DNA of 64,000 bases from Trichomonas vaginalis G3 (lineage: Eukaryota; Parabasalia; Trichomonadida; Trichomonadidae), in contig NW_026529249.1 in the NCBI RefSeq assembly GCF_026262505.1, positions 1 to 64,000 on the forward strand. The letters run 5' to 3'. The notes beneath the pieces are model-generated. The model was not told where the DNA came from, did no database searches, and saw only the letters and a list, made by a program, of their open reading frames with translations. A program made the position numbers and the translations under genes. Below are positions 39,566 through 50,647 of the stretch, one piece after another (the first letter of the stretch is position 1; the number at the start of each line of letters is the position of its first letter).

Positions 39566-40606
39566 ATGGTGAGATCTCACCTGTTTTTTCACCTCTTTTT
39601 CACCCTCTTGAATTTTCATGACTTCTTCGTAAATGTTTTGTCAAGACTTCTTCGTAAATGTTTTGTCAAGACTTCTTCGTAAATGTTTTGTCAAGACTTC
39701 TTCGTAAATGTTTTGTCAAGACTTCTTCGTAAATGTTTTGTCATGACTTCTTCGTAAATGTTTTGTCAAGACTTCATCGTAAATGTTTTGTCAAGACTTC
39801 TTCGTAATGAGTGTAAAGGACCCAAAAATAAAGTTTATGTTAGAATGTTAGATCTAACATGTTTTCTAACACGTTTTCTAACATGGTCTAAAACTCTCGA
39901 AAATCATGAATTTCCTTAAGATAGAAAAAATAAAGTTAGTTTTATTTTTTTTTATTTTGTATGTAAGATATGATTTCAGGGATTTTTTTGACGAAGTGTC
40001 AATGTTCACTTCGTCAAAAAATAACAGTTATCTAATGAAAAAGTGTCATTTTTTTGTATTTGACGAGAATGTCGGGTAAATGTTTTGTCATGAATTTCCT
40101 TAAGATAGAAAAAATAAAGTTAGTTTTATTTTGTATTTTTTGTATAAAAGATATGATTTCAGGGATTTTTTTGACGAAGTGTCAATGTTCACTTCGTCAA
40201 AAAATAACAGTTATCTAATGAAAAAGTTAGTTTTATTTTTTTATTTTGTATGTAAAGACATGATTTCAGGGATTTTTTTGACGAAGTGTCAATGTTCACT
40301 TCGTCAAAAAATAACAGTTATCTAATGAAAAAGTTAGTTTTATTTTGTATTTGACGAGAATGTCGGGTATATGTTTTGTCAAAACTTCTTCGTAAATGTT
40401 TTGTCAAACATGAACGTAAATGTTTTGTCAAGACTTCTTCGTAATGAGTGTAAAGGACCCAAAAATAATGTTTAGGTGAAGTGGTGCGATCTCACCTGTT
40501 TTTTCACCTCTTTTTTCACATCTTGAATTTTCATGAATTTTCCCGAAATAAAAAATAAAGTTAGTTTTATTTTTTTTATTTTTTTTATTTTGTATAAAAA
40601 ATAAAA
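39566..40606. repeat. accessory spacer of copy B: repeats and promoters
   Basis: No gene. Begins with a GGTGAGATCTCACC site, then ~25-bp TTCTTCGTAAATGTTTTGTC repeats (39615-39815), an AGATCT site (~39848), promoter cassettes AAATAAAGTTAGTTTTATTT, three GACGAAGTG hairpins (39983-40021, 40166-40204, 40273-40311), more ~25-bp repeats (40375-40450), and a GGTGCGATCTCACC site. It ends in the leader of the 312-aa gene. Confidence 0.8.
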
Positions 40607-41545
40607 ATGTCAACAATCGGCACAACAACAGTTCAAACAACTACAGCACCAAACTCTTTAGTCATGAATCCTACGTCAATGTTGGTAGGGATGAAAAGCT
40701 TCATTCCTTCTTCATATACTTTTGAAACAGAAATCCAGAAGATAAAGCAAGAACTTTTAACATGTAATTTAGACTGTAGTGCGAAAGATGAAACAAATGA
40801 ACAGTATCTTTATGAAATGGAGGACATTATTGACCATTTGCCTAAACTACCTGAAATCCAACAACAAAAACTCACTATTCCTGAATTCGATGAAATAGAA
40901 GTGAAACCAACTGACTCAGTAGAAATAAAGAAGTTCATACGTAAGGTAAACTATGAGTTTCTAGGATTTCATTGCAACCATAAGGTTATGGACAAAGATT
41001 GCGACATGGTATATAAGAATGTTTCTGACATATATAAATCTGAAGAATTTAAGACATACGACAACTTTGTTTCGTTAGTTGCAGAATGTGTTTGGGAAAT
41101 AAGAGATGAAGATAGAAGAGGTAAGGTATGGAATGAACAGATAAAACCAGCAACTTTTGAGTTAAAGAAAACCATTGACGCCTTAGTTGTTTTAGCAGGT
41201 AAGGTTTCAGAATATAACGCAAAGTTGAACCCACAATGTTCTAAATGTAAAGCAGCAATAAGGAAATATAACTACTCCGTCAAAGAGATAGAACGTATGC
41301 GAAACGACTATGCTGACTTAAAGAAAGAAGCAGAAAAACCAGCAGAAGATAAAATGGACATGTTAGAATTTCTGAACAAAAACTATCCAACTGCTGACGA
41401 TTTCCTTCTATCTGACGTCAAGAAGAAGTATAAAGAAACTTTCGGTATCGTTAAAACTTTTGACATACTGACAGAAGAAATAGAAGCTACGAAATTGTTT
41501 AGAATTTCAAATCTACATCGTACAATTCATGTAAAACGCTTGTGA
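40607..41545 (+). CDS. 312-aa Maverick accessory protein (copy B)
   Basis: MSTIGTTTVQTTTAPNSLVM...; same length as 8982-9920, with Cys-containing centre, CSKC pair and a Lys/Glu-rich end that finishes HVKRL. No family recognised. Looks whole. The last ~170 bp are duplicated at 41777-41945. Confidence 0.7.
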   Translation: MSTIGTTTVQTTTAPNSLVMNPTSMLVGMKSFIPSSYTFETEIQKIKQELLTCNLDCSAKDETNEQYLYEMEDIIDHLPKLPEIQQQKLTIPEFDEIEVKPTDSVEIKKFIRKVNYEFLGFHCNHKVMDKDCDMVYKNVSDIYKSEEFKTYDNFVSLVAECVWEIRDEDRRGKVWNEQIKPATFELKKTIDALVVLAGKVSEYNAKLNPQCSKCKAAIRKYNYSVKEIERMRNDYADLKKEAEKPAEDKMDMLEFLNKNYPTADDFLLSDVKKKYKETFGIVKTFDILTEEIEATKLFRISNLHRTIHVKRL

Positions 41546-41564
41546 AAAAAAGAGGTGAGAAAAC

Positions 41565-42098
41565 AGGTGAAAAAACAGGTGAGATCTCACCATCTACCCT
41601 AAAATATATTTTTGGTCATTTACAATGAAGTCTTGACAAAACATTTAAGTTCGATGAAGTCTTGAAAATTCATGAGTTTTGTGTGTTTTAGACCATGTTA
41701 GAAAACGTGTTAGAAAACATGTTAGATCTAACATTCTAACATAAAATATATTTTTGGTCATTTACAATGAAGTCTTGACAAAAACTATCCAACAGCAGAA
41801 GATTTCCTTCTATCTGACGTCAAGAAGAAATATAAAGAAACTTTCGGCATTGTTAAAACATTCGATGTACTAAAAGAAGAAATAGAAGCTACGAAACTGT
41901 TTAGGATTTCAAATATACATCGTACAATTCATGTAAAACGCTTGTGAAAAAAGAGGTGAAAAAACAGGTGAGATCGCACCACTTCACCTAAACTTTATTT
42001 TTGCTGAAAAATGACCAAATTTCATGAGTTTTCCCGAAATAAAAAATAAAGTTAGTTTTATTTTTATTTATTTTTTTATTTTGTATGTAAGAACAGAA
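41565..42098. repeat. AGATCT sites, duplicated gene end and promoter (copy B)
   Basis: A GGTGAGATCTCACC-type site, a TGTTAGATCTAACA site near 41722, a second copy of the 3' end of the 312-aa gene (41777-41945) and a GGTGAGATCGCACC site near 41967. It ends with the AAAGTTAGTTTTATT ... TGTATGTAAGAACAGAA leader at the KilA-N/GIY-YIG gene. Confidence 0.7.
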
Positions 42099-42710
42099 AT
42101 GACAAACATTGAGTTTGAAACAGTTAAAAAGATAGACAATGACACCAAATTGGTTAGAATAGGTGATTTAAACGTAAGATACTCAAAGAAATACAACAAA
42201 TATTCTTTGTCAGACATTTTATCTCCATCTGGAAAGAAAACATACCATTGGGTTGGAATTGCTTCTACTCAGAAAATTTTGACAAGAAATCCTGAGCTTA
42301 TGATATCGGTAAGATTCTATGGAACTGCAGCATATCTCATCGACAAAAGTCTTATACCAATAATTTTGTTATGGTTAGACCCAGTTGTTGGATATAACTT
42401 CATAACATATGGTTCATTCGATACGGAACGTTGCAGTGAAGGCTTACTTTACATCGTTCAGAAACCGAAGGACTTCAATACAAAGAGATATAAGATAGGA
42501 AGAACATATAATATAACTCAAAGATATGACAGTACAGTCAATAGAGTCAAGGTTGTGTTTGTTCATGATATGAGAGCTGCAGAAACAGAACTACTTGAAA
42601 AGTTTGAGAAAATATATGGTGCTCCCATAAAAGGTAAAGAAACGTTTGAAGTAGATGAGATAGATAAAGCTATAAAATTATTTGACGAAGTTGCTGAAAA
42701 ATACATGTAA
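42099..42710 (+). CDS. KilA-N + GIY-YIG-like protein, 203 aa (copy B)
   Basis: Start MTNIEFE chosen by match with copy A and by the leader TGTATGTAAGAACAGAA; the frame is open upstream through the leader repeat. KilA-N at ~15-75, GIY-YIG/T5orf172-like at ~115-195 (LLYIVQK, YKIGRT, ETELLEKFEKIYG). Viral proteins of this kind bind DNA, and the second domain may cut it. Looks whole. Confidence 0.75.
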   Translation: MTNIEFETVKKIDNDTKLVRIGDLNVRYSKKYNKYSLSDILSPSGKKTYHWVGIASTQKILTRNPELMISVRFYGTAAYLIDKSLIPIILLWLDPVVGYNFITYGSFDTERCSEGLLYIVQKPKDFNTKRYKIGRTYNITQRYDSTVNRVKVVFVHDMRAAETELLEKFEKIYGAPIKGKETFEVDEIDKAIKLFDEVAEKYM

Positions 42711-44051
42711 AGCGTTTATTTTTGGTCTTTTGTGAAAGATAGAAAATAAAGTTAGTGTCATTTTTTTGTATTTTTTTGTATGTAAGATATGATTTCAGGG
42801 ATTTTTTTGACGAAGTGTCAACCTTCACTTCGTGTCATAATGTAAAAATAACGCTTACCATGTAAAACGGTTGTGAAAAAAACAGGTTAGAAAGGAGGTT
42901 AGATCTAACCTTCTACCCTAAATTATATTTGTGCTGAATTCAGCAAAAATAATGTTTAGGTGAAGTGGTGCGATCTCACCTGTTTTTTCACCTGTTTTCT
43001 CACAAGCGTTTATTTTTGGTCTTTTGTGAAAGTCAGAAAATAAAGTTAGTTTTATTTTTTTATTTTGTATGTAAGATATGATTTCAGGGATTTTTTTGAC
43101 GAAGTGTCAATGTTCACTTCGTCAAAAAATAACAGTTATCTAATGAAAAAGTGTCATTTTATTTTTTTATTTTGTATGTAAGATATGATTTCAGGGATTT
43201 TTTTGACGAAGTGTCAATGTTCACTTCGTGTCATAATGTAAAAATAACGCTTACCATGTAAAACGCTTATAAAATAACTGGGGTAGAAAAGAGGTGAGAT
43301 CTAACCTTCTACCCTAAATTATATTTTTGCTGAATTCAGCACAAATTTCATGAGTTTTGTATGTTTTAGACCATGTGAAAAAAGGTGAAAAAACAGGTGA
43401 GATCGCACCTCTTCACCTAAACATTATTTTTGTCTGATTTACGCTCATTACGAAGAAGTTTTGACAAAACATTTACGAAGAAGTCTTGACAAAACATTTA
43501 CGCTCATTACGATGAAGAAGTCTTGACAAAGCATGTACGAAGAAGTCATGACAAAACATTTACGAAGAAGTTTTGACAAAGCATGTACGTTCATGTTTGA
43601 CAAAACATTTACGATGAAGTCTTGACAAAACATATACGTTCATGTTTGACAAAACATTTACGTTCATGTTTGACAAAACATTTACGAAGAAGTCTTGACA
43701 AAACATTTACGATGAAATCATGAAAATTCACGAGGGTAGAAAACGTGTTAGATCTAACCTTCTACCCTAAAATATATTTTTGCTGAAAAATGACCAAAAA
43801 TCTGAGTAAAATGGCATATGCTTGCTTCCCTCGAAAAACCGAGAGAAGAGATTCCGTACGAAAACAGTGAAGAACAGCGAGACCGACTTTTATCTGGGTC
43901 GCCAAAACTCTATGAAAACAGTGAAATTTCTCTAGACCGACTTTTTTCGGTCTTGCATAAAACACATGAAAACAGTGAATTTCCTTAAGACAGAAAAAAT
44001 AAAGTTAGTTTTTTATAAAATATTTTTTTTATCCGGAATATAAAGACAGAT
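42711..44051. repeat. long accessory spacer of copy B
   Basis: No complete gene. Contains variant GACGAAGTG hairpin cassettes (about 42790-42835, 43085-43124, 43190-43232), AGATCT or CGATCT sites of several types (about 42900, 42972, 43290, 43395, 43750), a tract of ~25-bp repeats in inverted orientation (43440-43720), and short remnants resembling the KilA-N gene (CTTCCCTCG(G/A)AAAACCGAG near 43825). It ends in an AAAGTTAGTTTTTTATAAAAT promoter cassette. Confidence 0.75.
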
Positions 44052-44858
44052 ATGTCAACAACAGAGAACACAACAACAGTTATAGTCCATGAAGCCATAA
44101 ATGAAGAATACGAGTACATACAGTATAACAAACAGTTACGTCTCATTCGTTCGGTCAAAGACGATATGTACCAGATGCAAAGTATTTTGAACGCTCTTCG
44201 TTCTACAAAGCAAGCATATCATTGGTTTGAAAACCAACAGACAAAAGAACTTTTAGAAGAATTTCCTCATATGATTGCTTCCCTCGGAAAACCGAGGGAA
44301 GAGATTCCGTACGAAAATCGCAAGAATTTGGCTCCTGGTTTGAGAGGATATTATGTTCATAGACTTTTAGTAAATGCCGTAGCAATGTGGGCTTCACCTC
44401 GTTATGCTTGTTATATTTTCATGATGTTAGATGAACTATATAAAGCAGAACGTGAAGAGATGGAAAACAAGCTTGAAGCAAAAGACAAAAACATTCAGAA
44501 AAGAATACCACGTTCGGTACCAAAAGGAAAGGAAAAGAACTATAAGTATATGATTTATACTGAAGAGTTGGAGAAAGAAGAAGATAAAGATATGGTTATG
44601 TTGCATTTAGTCAGAAGAAACAACAAAAGCTTTTACGACCTTGCTAAGATTTACAAATCTGACAGAAATTGGTTCTATCGCGAAAACTTACCGATTTCAA
44701 TGACACCGAATGAAGATGTGAAACAAATAGTTCAAGATACGTTACCTCAAACACACTATGATATTAAAGGTTGTACAATACTTACCTTCAAAGAAGATTT
44801 GCCATTGTTAAAGGAAAAAATAACAGAGTATTTTGACAACTTCAAACAAGTAGAGTAA
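44052..44858 (+). CDS. KilA-N domain protein, 268 aa (copy B)
   Basis: MSTTENTTTVIVHE start; KilA-N domain (~20-125) with YHWFENQQTKELLEEF and GYYVHRLLVNAVAMWASPRY; charged linker; C-terminal domain from ~150 nearly identical to copy A. The central DNA-binding part differs from copy A by many substitutions while both ends are conserved. This suggests exchange or fast change of binding specificity. Looks whole. Confidence 0.75.
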   Translation: MSTTENTTTVIVHEAINEEYEYIQYNKQLRLIRSVKDDMYQMQSILNALRSTKQAYHWFENQQTKELLEEFPHMIASLGKPREEIPYENRKNLAPGLRGYYVHRLLVNAVAMWASPRYACYIFMMLDELYKAEREEMENKLEAKDKNIQKRIPRSVPKGKEKNYKYMIYTEELEKEEDKDMVMLHLVRRNNKSFYDLAKIYKSDRNWFYRENLPISMTPNEDVKQIVQDTLPQTHYDIKGCTILTFKEDLPLLKEKITEYFDNFKQVE

Positions 44859-44890
44859 ATTGCACTCTTTATTTTTACGCTTGACTTCAG

Positions 44891-45282
44891 ATGGCTCAAG
44901 TAGCTCAATTAGGTAAATTGCCTCGTCAAATCCTTCTGGCATTCCGAGTCCTTCCTTCCAACAGGAAAAAAATTTCCTTCCAACAGGAAAAAATTTTCCT
45001 TCCGACAGGAAGAACTCTTCCTTCCAACAGGAAAAATTTTTCCTTCCGACAGGAAAATTTTTTCCAGTTGTCCGTCCGTAAACCATTCAAATTTTCGAAA
45101 ATTGAGAACTTTTTGGTCGAACTTCAGAAAAAGTTTTTCCTTCCAACAGGAAAAGTTTTTCCTTCCGACAGGAAAAGTTTTTCCTTCCGACAGGACACAA
45201 ACGGATGACTGACGTTCCTCTTCCTGAATGCCTTCCAAAGCCAGAAGAACCGACAGCCCCAGCACCACAACAGACTTACTAA
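44891..45282 (+). repeat. 22-bp CTTCCGACAGGAAAAATTTT repeat tract (copy B)
   Basis: Starts with the conserved MAQVAQLGKLPRQILLAF frame, then about nine 22-bp units (fewer than copy A) and the proline-rich MTDVPLPECLPKPEEPTAPA frame at 45205. The retained ends with a changing repeat number suggest unequal exchange in the tract. Confidence 0.6.
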
Positions 45283-45301
45283 GACTAAACACTTACATTT
45301 T

Positions 45302-46177
45302 TCAAGCTTGACTTTTTACAATTTGAACTTTGTTTGCGTAGATATGAATTCTGAAAGAAGTATGAGGGTCTTGTATGACTTTGTACTTCTCCCATAGTTC
45401 ATGTCTGTCAAACTTACCTGCCATGGACTCTTTCATAAGTTCCATGAAATCGTCTTCGGACAATCCGGGGAAAAGTACAATGTCAGTAAGTATTCTCTTT
45501 ACATCCTTACTTAAACTCTTTGCTGTCTGTACACAAATGACAACTGAAATGTTAAAGTGTCTGAGCTTCTTAAGAATTCGACACATATCTTGTTCTCTAT
45601 TCTTAAGCAAAGGATGAGAAGCAAAGTCATCTAAGATAAGAAGACACCTATGAGGGTATGTCTTCCAATCGTAAGATTGCAATTTCTTCGAAATGTATTC
45701 TATCTCTTTCTGTTTGTTTCTGAAGTGTTTCTTCTCTAATATTCTCTGCATTTCCTCATTTGGGTCTTTAAACTTAGAATTTATATACTCATTTATAGCA
45801 TTATACTTCAAAACTCTTCTTTGGTACTTCTTTATCCAATCTAACAACTCAGTATCCTTTATACATACTAACTTAGACTTCTTTATAATATCTTTGAACG
45901 AATTGACGGTTTGGTCAAATTGACCAGAAGTACTACAAATGACAACTAACTCATAGAATGGGTTCTTCTCATCTAGTTCTTGTTGTTGTGCAGCCATTTT
46001 AAGATAAGTGAAAGTCTTACCCGACCCAGGTGGTGCAATTAGACCTGTTATACCATTCTGAGCAAATAAGAACTTGTCATGTATAGGCTTTATCTGAGCA
46101 TTTTCTAACTTCCTCTTGTTCTTGTTTAAAACATTCTCAAATTTCTTGTCAATGTCAGCAAACTTTTTTTCTAACAT
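45302..46177 (-). CDS. FtsK/A32-type packaging ATPase (copy B)
   Basis: Walker A APPGSGKT and Walker B LLILDDFASH with the spacing of Polinton and large-DNA-virus packaging ATPases; a Gln-containing sensor-like segment (VVICVQTAKSL) follows. Start placed at MLEKKFADID (46177), leaving 36 bp to the divergent gene at 46214; an upstream in-frame ATG at 46279 would overlap that gene. Looks whole. Confidence 0.85.
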   Translation of the reverse strand: MLEKKFADIDKKFENVLNKNKRKLENAQIKPIHDKFLFAQNGITGLIAPPGSGKTFTYLKMAAQQQELDEKNPFYELVVICSTSGQFDQTVNSFKDIIKKSKLVCIKDTELLDWIKKYQRRVLKYNAINEYINSKFKDPNEEMQRILEKKHFRNKQKEIEYISKKLQSYDWKTYPHRCLLILDDFASHPLLKNREQDMCRILKKLRHFNISVVICVQTAKSLSKDVKRILTDIVLFPGLSEDDFMELMKESMAGKFDRHELWEKYKVIQDPHTSFRIHIYANKVQIVKSQA

Positions 46178-46213
46178 ATTTTTAGAAAAATTAAAATTTT
46201 TATCTTTTAGAAA

Positions 46214-46666
46214 ATGTCTAGCGATTTCGCTATCTATATTCGAGACAAACTTTTTGACAGCAAAACATCTGTCGACCATAAAATCTTACATAGTGTAAAC
46301 AAGAAAGGGGAATTTGTTCTAAAGTTCTGTTTCTGGGAATATGACAAGAACCATAAAACATTAAGCAGAGAAGTCTTAAAATTTGTCAATGACAGACTTG
46401 TTGACAGAGATGACGCCGATTGGAAAGATGAAGTCCAACAAAAGTTCTTAGAATGCAAAGAAGACACATGCGCTGTTCTTGAAGATGAAATAGAAAACAG
46501 AATAGAAGAGCTATTAAAGGACAAAGAACTTTTACATAAATATAGTTGCGCCAAATTTGACATAACTCCACCAGAAAAGAAGAAGAAAGAAAAGAAAGAA
46601 AAGAAAGTAGAAGAAGAGAAGAAAGAACCTGAACCAGTTCCAGAGAAAAAGAAATTTGACATGTAA
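46214..46666 (+). CDS. Lys-rich-tailed protein, 150 aa (copy B)
   Basis: MSSDFAIYIRDKLFDSKTSV..., with a compact acidic N-terminal region (residues 1-110) and a Lys/Glu tail. Divergent from the ATPase across a 36-bp spacer (ATATTTTTAGAAAAATTAAA...). It may partner with the ATPase or bind DNA; this is inferred from position and charge only. Looks whole. Confidence 0.6.
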   Translation: MSSDFAIYIRDKLFDSKTSVDHKILHSVNKKGEFVLKFCFWEYDKNHKTLSREVLKFVNDRLVDRDDADWKDEVQQKFLECKEDTCAVLEDEIENRIEELLKDKELLHKYSCAKFDITPPEKKKKEKKEKKVEEEKKEPEPVPEKKKFDM

Positions 46667-46682
46667 AAATAAAATTTTATTT

Positions 46683-47102
46683 TTAGAACATTTCTGGGTC
46701 AATGTCAATGTTCTCTTCCTCTTTAGGAGCAAACACTGGCTTAGACTCTAAAATCTTTTTACCCAATTTACCTTGAACTTCTACAACTTTAGACTCATAA
46801 TATTCATAGTCGTCTGCTTTCTTTGGTTCATAAGGTATAACAAGTTTGTATGCTTTGCCTTCTTTAAGGTTTGAAAACCTTCTGTCAAAACTTTCTTTGA
46901 CTGCTAACAAACCTTCTATGTCTAAGTCTTCAAATTTCGCACCATTTTTAGTCACAATAGCAAACTTAACTGGTTCGATGTTCCAAACTTTGCTGAATGA
47001 AGACTTTTCAAAATGGTAGAAGTAAACATTCAAATATGTGAATGGGTCTAGTTCTTCTTTAAGTCCTGACATGTACTTGTTTACTGAGATGAATTTTGCC
47101 AT
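46683..47102 (-). CDS. 139-aa protein of unknown function (copy B)
   Basis: MAKFISVNKYMSGLKEELDP...; beta/alpha mix with YLNVYFYHFEKSSF and PVKFAIVTKNG, acidic C-terminus (EEENIDIDPEMF). Convergent with the Lys-rich-tailed gene, 16 bp between stops. Its small size, basic middle and place next to the helicase would fit a single-strand DNA-binding role, but there is no sequence proof. Looks whole. Confidence 0.55.
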   Translation of the reverse strand: MAKFISVNKYMSGLKEELDPFTYLNVYFYHFEKSSFSKVWNIEPVKFAIVTKNGAKFEDLDIEGLLAVKESFDRRFSNLKEGKAYKLVIPYEPKKADDYEYYESKVVEVQGKLGKKILESKPVFAPKEEENIDIDPEMF

Positions 47103-47141
47103 CTTTTTCTATCGGATAAAAAAAATATTTTTTTTTAAAAT

Positions 47142-48384
47142 TTACTCATAAAAATTTTTCTTTGTATATACACCATTCTGTACGTCTAAAAGACTTTTGA
47201 CATTTGCCAAGAATGTTCGTTTAGAAGCTGTCATATAACCATATTCTTGACAATATTGTTTATACGAATCGTACAATGACCTTTCATCTAAACACTCAAA
47301 GTCAGTTTCATCTATGAACAGTTCATATACACTCTTGTTTGCTTCTAACAATGTTTGTCTCTCTTCGGTATGTGGAATTTGTCTTGGATTGAACTTAGAA
47401 ATATCTAATGTCATGAAATATGAGAACAAGTGGTTGTAAAAGTCAGATGTCAAAGTTTCTGCTAAGTCGTCAAAATATTCTGTATCTTGCATATGAGAAT
47501 CTGACGTTCTGACAACTACATATCTTCTGTCAGAACTTTCTAACTTCATCGGAACAGTATTGTTTGAACAACATAATGAAGTTTGCAACATTCTCACAAA
47601 CTCTTGAGTCTTATATACTTTCTTTCAACAACGCCAACTTTGTCTGTTATAAGACTCTTCAAAGCATCTGAGTTCAAAACTTTTGTTGTATCTATACTTT
47701 TGAAGTTCATTGCAAACTATAAGTTTCATATTCTCTATTGAGGATGTTAAACTTGCCACAGATGTTTTCTAAGTTTGTCATATTCGGATTCGAATAACCT
47801 TCTAACAGTTTGCATAAGATATCTGTAAAGAAAGTATTCTTACCTGTTCCTTGTTTTCCAATTATAATGAGAGCAGTTTCATTTTTAGCACTTGGATGTT
47901 GTAAGATGTTTGCAAACCAACATAAGATATAACTCATAAACCTTTTCGTTTCCATTGCATATAATTTTCTTTGACATGGTCTAACCAAGCTTCTATAATA
48001 TTTTCTTTCCATTCTACTTGTTCGTATTTATATCCAGTGAAGATAGAATAGAAGTTTGGAGAAGGTGTATAGAAACTTTATACCGACGAATGAAAAATCT
48101 TCAAGTTTTGACAATAAGATATCCCAAGCATCTAACATCTTCATGCCAACTTGTACAACTTTTATTTTCTTAAGTTTCTGTCTACATTCTTGTTCTGAAA
48201 CTATTGTCGCTTTAGGTTTGTTAAAGACTACATCCCATTCTTTCATGACATAACATTCTGGGGCAGAGTCAACATAAATGACTAAACGTTTCAAATTCTC
48301 GACTGCTTTGTTATAGTCTCGAAATGGACACATATTTCTGAATGCTTGGAAGTCATAAAAATCTGAAACATCTATTCTGTACAT
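47142..48384 (-). pseudogene. SF3-type helicase (copy B, broken)
   Basis: Recognisable N-terminal segment (MYRIDVSDFYDFQAFRNMCP), Walker A GKQGTGKN region and C-terminal part (TLLEANKSVYELFIDETDFE, YCQEYGYMTASKRTF). Superfamily 3 helicases drive replication of small and large eukaryotic DNA viruses. It is the only replication enzyme I recognise in the element. Broken, several breaks. Confidence 0.75.
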
Positions 48385-48413
48385 TTTTATAAAAAATAAA
48401 AAAAATATTTTTT

Positions 48414-49211
48414 TTATTCTTGACTTTGTTGTTGCATTTGTTGCATTTGTTGTTCTTGAGCTATTTGTTGTTGAAGTTGTTCTTGTAATACAATACTTTC
48501 ACCAGTTGCATCTTCCAATTCGAAACTTTCTGCCGTCATTGACAAATACATAGGACATAAAAGTTTTACAGGAACAAAGTTTGCGTCAACTAATGTCAAC
48601 GTTATACTTGCCAAAGTGTTTGAGTTCACTAAGGTTGAAAATTCTGCATTCGAATGAACAATAGGCAAACCAGCAGAGAAAAGTATTGTTTATACGCATA
48701 AGTATCTTTTGGTCATAATAGTTTCTGTCGACATTCGAATAACACTTTGAACCTAAGTTTGAAACAATATATAAGATTGGTGTGCTTAATGTCAATGGAA
48801 TAGACATTCCTTGTATGACACCTTTTCCTGTTATAGGAAACTGTTGGTAGTAAAAACCAGATATAAGTTTTGTATTATAGCTCATATTGTTTATAGTAAA
48901 CTCAGTCGGACATCCAAACATAATGAAACCTGCTCTAGTTGCAGCACATGTTACACCCGTACTTAAAGTATTAAATAAGTCAACAAAACCTGTTGGTGGT
49001 ATATCTGAGTAAGTATCTTCAAAGGAGTATTTTTTACCATTCACAACAATAAAGTCTTCTGGTGTCAAAAAGCAAAACAGGCTTTAGTCGTCATTGTGTT
49101 TAAGGTTAGTTTACAATACCGTCCTTGAGGACTTTGTAAGTTTGTTGTTATAGAATTATATGACTCAGGGTTTTTAGTCGTAATAGTATAAACCATTATG
49201 TCTTCTGCCAT
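48414..49211 (-). pseudogene. probable minor capsid protein (copy B, broken)
   Basis: Begins MAEDIMVYTITTKNPESYNS; beta-rich blocks GVTCAATRAGFIMFGCPTEF and LASITLTLVDANFVPVKLLC; Gln/Met tail from a CATTTGTTG repeat. A penton-like single jelly roll is plausible given size and neighbours. Broken. Confidence 0.5.
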
Positions 49212-49221
49212 TTATATATAT

Positions 49222-49451
49222 TTAAAAAGTTTTCTGAAAGTGGAGAAGAACTTCATCTAAACTTTCACATGGCGTTTCTTGAAGTTCTCTGTCTAAGAAG
49301 TTCAAATATTTTGTAAAGACATAGAACTTTCCTTTGTCTACACGAACAACAAAACAGGGTCTTTCATATCGTTCAAAAGTGTGTAAAGTCCTTTACATGA
49401 AATAAAGTCTATATTATTTTTCTTCAAACATCTTTCAAGAAGTTTTGACAT
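49222..49451 (-). pseudogene. small protein (copy B, broken)
   Basis: Starts MSKLLERCLKKNNIDFI, as in copy A (16694-16924). Ten bases separate it from the minor capsid gene. No family recognised; broken. Confidence 0.4.
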
Positions 49452-49457
49452 TTTTAC

Positions 49458-50038
49458 TTAGCAAATAAATTTTAATGAAATGTTGTGGTCGTCAAATATT
49501 TTTATGACGTCTGGGAAACTATACTTTAAGTTCAACGTTTCACCTCCTTTCATAACGTATATCTTGTCAATGACATTATATGAAACACCACAGCAACTAA
49601 TGTCGGGTTCTATTTCTTTGATGTTTATATCGTCTGCCTCTGTCAAAAGTTTCAATAGTTCTTTCAAGACTTCATGAGGTGCAATGACATATGAGTTCAC
49701 TTTTACAGGGTTGTGTTCGACCAAGTTTAACATTATACCTAAAGCTTGACAAATCTTCTCCTGAGTTTGAAGTTTGTCTTTCAGTTGTTGGTAGTCGTTT
49801 CGAATATCTGCAACAGAACTTAAGTCTCTGCTAACTTCAGGATATGTTGGTTGTTCTTTTACAGGAAAATTGTTATACCATCTTCGTCCTCGTATGGTTT
49901 CCCCACTTCAACATCTCTGTCTTTGACATTGACAATAACACTTTGACTGTTTGTTTGAGTTGGTGAATTTAACTTCACATCTGCCACCGCCATTAAACCT
50001 TTTGAAACACTTACGCTTCTATTTTTCGGAAATGACAT
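49458..50038 (-). pseudogene. 192-aa family protein (copy B, lightly broken)
   Basis: Counterpart of the whole gene at 16931-17509 (MSFPKNRSVSVSKGLMAV...). Shares an 18-bp divergent promoter with the gene at 50057. Lightly broken; function unknown. Confidence 0.55.
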
Positions 50039-50056
50039 TTTACTTAGAATAAAAAG

Positions 50057-50647
50057 ATGGACGTATTCGAGTATCTCTTCGAATTGAAGCAAAACAAGGT
50101 TTATACTCACAAACAATACAAATACATTGACAGAATAGTTCTTTACACAAACAATGGAAAATGTTATAGAATAGCAGTCTTTGCTGAACCTAAATATTTC
50201 CATAAAGCAAAGAAAGTTGGTATAACCGAGATGGTGAAAGTTCTTGACGTTGACAAAAATATAACAACAAAACTTACAGATATTTCTAAAGGTAAGTTTA
50301 TAATACAATATTATGTCAAAACTGGCGTACTGTCAATATTTGACGGAGAGAAGTCAGTTCAAGAACAACTTACTGACCTGCTGCAAAATCTGCTCGATGG
50401 AAGCTGTCGTTATGCCAATCTGAGGAGCCCCAGCAGGTTTCATCGAACGAATCTTCAAAAAGCATCTTCCGTGAAAAGTGCTATTGGTTTTGTAAACTTC
50501 TTTGCTCTCAGTTCATCTGGACCGTCTCTGTCACCAGTATATTGTATTTGTACAGTACCAACAGTTGAAATACCACCCATAAAGTCTTCTGAGTCAGCAA
50601 ATGGAATGCCAAGCCAAAAGTTTGAACGGTCTCCATTTGTATATTGA
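50057..50647 (+). CDS. ~110-residue conserved protein, tail antisense to capsid gene (copy B)
   Basis: MDVFEYLFELKQNKVYTHKQ...; only about the first 110 residues are shared with copy A. Beyond that the frame reads antisense through the capsid gene and is probably not meaningful, so the true end is likely near 50390. Function unknown. Confidence 0.45.
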   Translation: MDVFEYLFELKQNKVYTHKQYKYIDRIVLYTNNGKCYRIAVFAEPKYFHKAKKVGITEMVKVLDVDKNITTKLTDISKGKFIIQYYVKTGVLSIFDGEKSVQEQLTDLLQNLLDGSCRYANLRSPSRFHRTNLQKASSVKSAIGFVNFFALSSSGPSLSPVYCICTVPTVEIPPIKSSESANGMPSQKFERSPFVY